Below are positions 4,643 to 7,815 of a stretch of DNA of 7,815 nt, in pieces. Where the stretch lies: the NCBI GenBank assembly GCA_003451715.1, contig DMJN01000323.1, forward strand, positions 1 to 7,815, read 5' to 3'. The stretch comes from Gammaproteobacteria bacterium. Its GTDB lineage: Bacteria > Pseudomonadota > Gammaproteobacteria > Pseudomonadales > Pseudohongiellaceae. Numbering within the stretch: position 1 is the first letter of the stretch; each line of letters begins with the position of its first letter. A program made the translations under genes and the position numbers. The notes beneath the pieces are model-generated. The model searched no databases. It was not told the DNA's origin and saw nothing but the letters and a program-made list of their open reading frames with translations.

Positions 4643-7351
4643 ATGAAATCGCCAGCAGTTTCCACCCCATCACTCATCGTGGTTGTTCTCGTTGCATTGT
4701 GCTTCGGCATACCGCTATCGGCACAGCAGGAGTTTGTTTATTGGCCAGACTCTGATTACGATCCATCGATTCCTACCATAGAGGAAGTACTTGGATATGC
4801 GCCGGGCGAACAAATCACCTGGCATAAAGATGCCATCCGATATTTCGAAGCGCTCGCTGCTGCTGCGCCGGACCGTATGATCATTACGGAGTACGCGCGC
4901 TCGTGGGAGAATCGTGAACTCATTTATGCCGTTTTATCTGCAGCGACAAACATTAGCAACCTGGAAAACATCAAGGCTGGCATGCAGAGCCTCGCCAATC
5001 CTGAGTCCACCGATGCCAACGCTGCTGAACGCATCATCGGCTCACAACCCGCCGTGACCTGGTTGTCCTATGGTGTGCATGGCAACGAGATATCATCCAC
5101 CGATGCTGCCATGCTGACGGCTTATCACTTGCTGGCTTCCCGTGGCGATGATCGAATAGCCGATATCATGGACGACACCTTGGTCGTAATCGATCCAATG
5201 CAAAATCCTGACGGTAGGGATCGTTTTATTCACAGCTTTGAACAGGCGGAGGGTCTGGTTGCCGATTCTGATCGCCTGGCAGCAGAACACGATGAGCCCT
5301 GGCCTGGCGGAAGAACCAATCATTACCTGTTTGATATGAACAGGGACTGGTTTATACAGACCCAGCCGGAAACCCAGGGCCGTACCCGCGCCATGCTGGA
5401 GTTCTATCCCGTTGCCTATGTAGATGCTCATGAGATGGGCTCCGATGGAACTTACTTCTTCGCGCCGGAGGCAATTCCTTACAATCCTCACCTGGCGGAA
5501 AACCAACGCGTTAGCCTGGCGTTATTCGGTCGTAACAATGCGCGTTACTTCGATCAATTTGGTTTTGACTATTTTACACGTGAAGTCTATGACGCCTTCT
5601 ACCCGGGCTATGGGGCAAGCTGGCCTTCCTATTTTGGAAGCATCGCGATGACTTATGAGCAGGCATCTACACGAGGACTGGTATTTCGGCAGTACGATGG
5701 CAATGACCTGCACTACCGTTATACAGTGCGCAATCATTTTGTCACGTCGCTGGCGACAGCCGAGACAGTGCAGGTGAATCGGCAAAAATTTCTCGAAGAC
5801 TTTTACAGTTATAGAGTAACTGCCATAGAAGAAGGAGAAGACGAAGACGTTCGTGCCTATATCTTCCCAACCCAAAATGACCAGGCGGCCGCTGACAAGA
5901 TGGCTGGCCTGCTGAGCCGCCAGGATGTGCGAGTACTCAAGGCAGTCGATGCTTTTTCAGCCTGCGGCGAAGATTACAGTGCGGGCAGCTATGTTATTCG
6001 CAGCGATCAGCCGGCGAAACGATTTCTTCGCACTTTATTGGATGTCGATGTGTCTATGGAGGAAGACTTTCTGGCAGAGCAAGAACGCAGACGCGCCGAG
6101 AACCTACCCGATGAGATTTATGACGTAACAGCCTGGTCACTGCCGCTGATGTTCAATATCGAGATGGATACCTGCAACCGGGTGCCCTCCGGTGAATTCG
6201 AACTGGCCGGTACTGAGTTGGTGTTGCCTGGCTCGGTCGCCGGAGGCCAGGCGAGCGTTGCCTATATCGTTCCCTGGGGAGAGGCCAGTGCAGTACGATT
6301 CCTGGCGGTTGCACTTCGCACGGGGCTCTCTGTAAAAAGCAACGACAAGGCGTTTACCAATGTTGGCAACCAGTATCCTGCTGGCACACTAATTCTCGAT
6401 GTAGCGGATAACCCGCAAGACCTGTTCGAGAGAGTAACAGAACTCGCAATGGAAACCGGGGCGGATGTAGTGTCCGTCAATGACAGTTGGGTAACGGATG
6501 GCCCCAGTTTTGGAAGTGCCAATGTGGTCAGGTTCAATACTCCGCGGATTGCCATGGCCTGGGACCGGCCTACTGCGGCATACAGCGCGGGTAACACGCG
6601 CTTCGTTATCGAACGTCAGTTTGATTTTCCGGTTACGCCTATTCGCGTCGATCGCTTGCGCACGGCCGATCTCAATCGCTACCAGGTACTAATCCTGCCT
6701 TTGATGAGTGGCCCCGGTTACGAGACTGCATTGGGGGAGGCGGGTATCGAAAACCTGCAGGGCTGGGTGCAACGCGGTGGAGTAATAATCGGCCTCGGTA
6801 ACGCGACCCGCTTCCTGGCAGATCCGGATGTCGATCTGCTTTCGGTGCGCCGTGAACAGGCGGTGGTTGAGGTAGAAGATGCTGACACTGAAGCTGAGGA
6901 TGAAGATGAGGCAACTGTAAAAGGGCAATACCTCACTGAACTTGAGGAGTACCAGGACCAGATCGTGGCATTGGAGGATGATCCGGATGCCGTCGCCGGC
7001 GTCCTGGTGCGAGCCGATGTACACCCGGAACACTGGCTCAGCGCAGGCGTTGCGCCAGTTCTCAATGTGCTGGTGCGGGGCACGGATGTGTATACCCCGA
7101 TCCGTATCAACGATGGGGTAAATGTGGTGCGCTTCCAGGGACCGGATGATTTGCTTGCCAGTGGTTATATCTGGGATGAGAATCGGCGCCAGTTAGCATA
7201 CAAACCATTTGTTATCCAACAGTCTCAGGGAGCGGGGGAGGTAATCGCCTTCACCCAGGATCCCACGGTACGGGCCTATCTCGATGGACTTAATGTGATA
7301 CTGATGAATGCAATATTCAGAGGCTCGGCACATGCCAGGCCAAGCCGCTAG
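4643..7351 (+). CDS. Secreted M14-family zinc carboxypeptidase-like protein with C-terminal GATase-like region
   Basis: 902 residues counted from the ATG at 4643; an ATG two codons upstream (4637) lacks ribosome-site spacing. A signal peptide (hydrophobic 10-22) probably ends after PLSA (residue 27). The M14 peptidase domain covers about 45-375: the first zinc ligands in HGNE (His146, Glu149), PMQNPDGRDRF (185-195), the substrate carboxylate-binding pair in MNRDW (Asn233-Arg234), the third zinc ligand in VDAHEMG (His263), and the catalytic Glu339 in MTYEQAS. All key residues are present, so it should be an active metallo-exopeptidase in the periplasm or outside the cell. Beyond about 400 come beta-rich and FxxPAGT-type segments, then a class I glutamine-amidotransferase-like fold (about 632-730) without an obvious catalytic Cys. 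A run of acidic residues (743-756) interrupts the C-terminal region. Similar long architectures are known among annotated M14 proteins. It is transcribed alone and ends at the hairpin at 7399. Substrate unknown. Confidence 0.92.
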   Translation: MKSPAVSTPSLIVVVLVALCFGIPLSAQQEFVYWPDSDYDPSIPTIEEVLGYAPGEQITWHKDAIRYFEALAAAAPDRMIITEYARSWENRELIYAVLSAATNISNLENIKAGMQSLANPESTDANAAERIIGSQPAVTWLSYGVHGNEISSTDAAMLTAYHLLASRGDDRIADIMDDTLVVIDPMQNPDGRDRFIHSFEQAEGLVADSDRLAAEHDEPWPGGRTNHYLFDMNRDWFIQTQPETQGRTRAMLEFYPVAYVDAHEMGSDGTYFFAPEAIPYNPHLAENQRVSLALFGRNNARYFDQFGFDYFTREVYDAFYPGYGASWPSYFGSIAMTYEQASTRGLVFRQYDGNDLHYRYTVRNHFVTSLATAETVQVNRQKFLEDFYSYRVTAIEEGEDEDVRAYIFPTQNDQAAADKMAGLLSRQDVRVLKAVDAFSACGEDYSAGSYVIRSDQPAKRFLRTLLDVDVSMEEDFLAEQERRRAENLPDEIYDVTAWSLPLMFNIEMDTCNRVPSGEFELAGTELVLPGSVAGGQASVAYIVPWGEASAVRFLAVALRTGLSVKSNDKAFTNVGNQYPAGTLILDVADNPQDLFERVTELAMETGADVVSVNDSWVTDGPSFGSANVVRFNTPRIAMAWDRPTAAYSAGNTRFVIERQFDFPVTPIRVDRLRTADLNRYQVLILPLMSGPGYETALGEAGIENLQGWVQRGGVIIGLGNATRFLADPDVDLLSVRREQAVVEVEDADTEAEDEDEATVKGQYLTELEEYQDQIVALEDDPDAVAGVLVRADVHPEHWLSAGVAPVLNVLVRGTDVYTPIRINDGVNVVRFQGPDDLLASGYIWDENRRQLAYKPFVIQQSQGAGEVIAFTQDPTVRAYLDGLNVILMNAIFRGSAHARPSR

Positions 7352-7398
7352 CAGCATACTTGAATTTAGCGAGCTGTAAGTAAAATGTAAGAGAGTAT

Positions 7399-7426
7399 GG
7401 CAGGGACTGAAGTCCCTGCCTTTTTT
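7399..7426 (+). terminator. Intrinsic terminator of the M14 gene
   Basis: A perfect 9-bp stem, GGCAGGGAC (7399-7407) with GTCCCTGCC (7412-7420), a TGAA loop, then six T (7421-7426), 48 bases after the stop codon. On the minus strand the hairpin lies just past the stop of the remnant gene but is preceded by A's and followed by ATACTC, so it works best for the plus strand. Confidence 0.93.
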
Positions 7427-7437
7427 GCAGCGAAAGC

Positions 7438-7647
7438 TTATCGCTCTATTGTGAATAGACCATCCACAGTATTGAATTGATCGAGTGAATCGATCAATTC
7501 GAAACCACCCACGAATGCCTCTCCCTGGTCTCCAGTAAATGCCCCGCCGAGGCTGGCATCTATTGCATTACTGATGATTCCGGAAGAATCTATCAGCTGT
7601 CCGCCGATGGCGTTCAGATCAACATTGCCTCCCTGTACCGAACCATC
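7438..7647 (-). pseudogene. C-terminal remnant of a gene cut off at an IS3-family element
   Basis: On the minus strand an open frame runs into a TAA at 7440-7438. It encodes about 70 residues and has no ATG; upstream it meets a TGA (7659-7657) lying inside the apparent IS end. The product is Gly/Asp/Ile rich: NVDLNAIGGQLIDSSGIISN, later GGAFTGDQGEAFVGGFELID, ending VDGLFTIER. Alternating small and aromatic residues suggest terminal beta strands. The ending resembles the C-termini of some surface or exported beta-rich proteins (FecR-domain or transferrin-binding-like), recalled only and not verified. The codon pattern looks coding rather than random. The gene's 5' part would lie on the far side of the insertion, outside the window, or has been lost. 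The exact junction is 7633 or 7647 depending on where the IS begins. Confidence 0.5.
7474..7500. repeat. Perfect 10-bp inverted repeat
   Basis: GAATTGATCG (7474-7483) and CGATCAATTC (7491-7500) are exact reverse complements separated by seven bases. The repeat lies inside the minus-strand remnant, where it encodes ELIDSLDQF. There is no T-run, so it is not a terminator on either strand. Confidence 0.6.
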
Positions 7648-7815
7648 TGTACCCCGTCAGCACCTATGGAACAGATATAGCACGGGTTTAAAGGAGAGTT
7701 TTTGTTCATCCTAACGTGAGGAGTTGAGATGAAACAGAAACAAGCAGAACGACCCGCATCGTCAGAACGGATCATTCGTGACATCAAGCGCAAGACGCGT
7801 AAGCAATACAGTGCG
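7648..7815 (+). mobile_element. IS3-family insertion sequence, left end (runs off the window)
   Basis: The element is inferred from its first gene (orfA, start 7729) and from the abrupt end of the minus-strand coding remnant. The left terminus is placed at the TG of TGTACCCCGTCAGCACC (7648), since IS3-family ends begin with TG; this leaves an 81-base leader before orfA, a normal distance. A second CTGTACC lies at 7633-7639, so the end could instead be at 7634. The other terminus, orfB and any target duplication are outside the window. Confidence 0.6.
7729..7815 (+). CDS. IS3-family transposase OrfA, N-terminal 29 residues
   Basis: The ATG at 7729 is preceded by GAGGAG (7718-7723) with a five-base spacer. 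The 29 codons in the window carry ERPASSERIIRDIKRKTRKQ (residues 7-26), the start typical of IS3-family OrfA proteins in which a helix-turn-helix segment (EEKIRIVL-type) follows. The rest is beyond the window. OrfA binds the IS ends and, by programmed frameshift with OrfB, yields the active transposase. Recognition is by recalled sequence similarity; the short length limits certainty. Confidence 0.72.
   Translation, partial: MKQKQAERPASSERIIRDIKRKTRKQYSA

Noticed and set aside
6718..7110. Minus-strand open frame rich in Ser, Thr and Arg
   Set aside because: A composition artefact of the opposite strand of the acidic M14 C-terminal coding region; no motif or ribosome site.
1..7815. tRNA, rRNA, CRISPR array, riboswitch or toxin-antitoxin pair
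   Set aside because: No cloverleaf, repeat-spacer pattern, conserved riboswitch core or small gene pair was seen on either strand.

Overview
The window reads like accessory or peripheral-metabolism DNA from a free-living, probably marine, Gram-negative proteobacterium. A gammaproteobacterium is my best guess. The basis is the gene content (several Sec-exported enzymes or proteins, an amidohydrolase, a beta-hydroxyacid dehydrogenase, a flavin deiodinase-like nitroreductase), moderate GC, ordinary Shine-Dalgarno sites and an IS3-family element. No marker in the window fixes the taxon.

Left part (1-3712, all plus strand): the 3' end of a YtcJ/amidohydrolase-3-type metal-dependent hydrolase is followed 14 bases later by a complete beta-hydroxyacid dehydrogenase (3-hydroxyisobutyrate dehydrogenase family), so the two look co-transcribed. 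After a 220-base gap come two related secreted proteins of an uncharacterised family ('PRT-x-x-G-x-PD-x-x-G-x-W' start, 'W-x-GDTLVV' core, conserved cysteine pair). They are 114 bases apart and end at a strong hairpin terminator (3680-3712).

Middle part (3756-4642): a minus-strand nitroreductase-superfamily gene converges on that terminator. Its closest family, judged from motifs, is iodotyrosine deiodinase (IYD): the three residues that in IYD form the substrate-binding lid (Glu, Tyr, Lys) are present with the same spacing. A well-formed sigma70-like promoter for it lies in the 230-base divergent region. The plus-strand side of that region carries a small perfect inverted repeat.

Right part (4643-7815): a large secreted M14-family zinc carboxypeptidase-like protein (902 aa, with a C-terminal GATase-like region and an acidic insert) ends at a perfect hairpin plus T-run terminator (7399-7426). 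Beyond it, on the minus strand, lies the C-terminal coding remnant of a gene whose 5' part is missing. The break falls where an apparent IS3-family insertion sequence begins (left end near 7648, orfA starting at 7729 and running off the window). The simplest reading is that the IS interrupted or truncated this gene.

I do not see a clearly new multi-gene system. The points most worth a second look are the deiodinase-like flavoenzyme, the paired secreted proteins of unknown function, and the IS-interrupted gene at the right edge.
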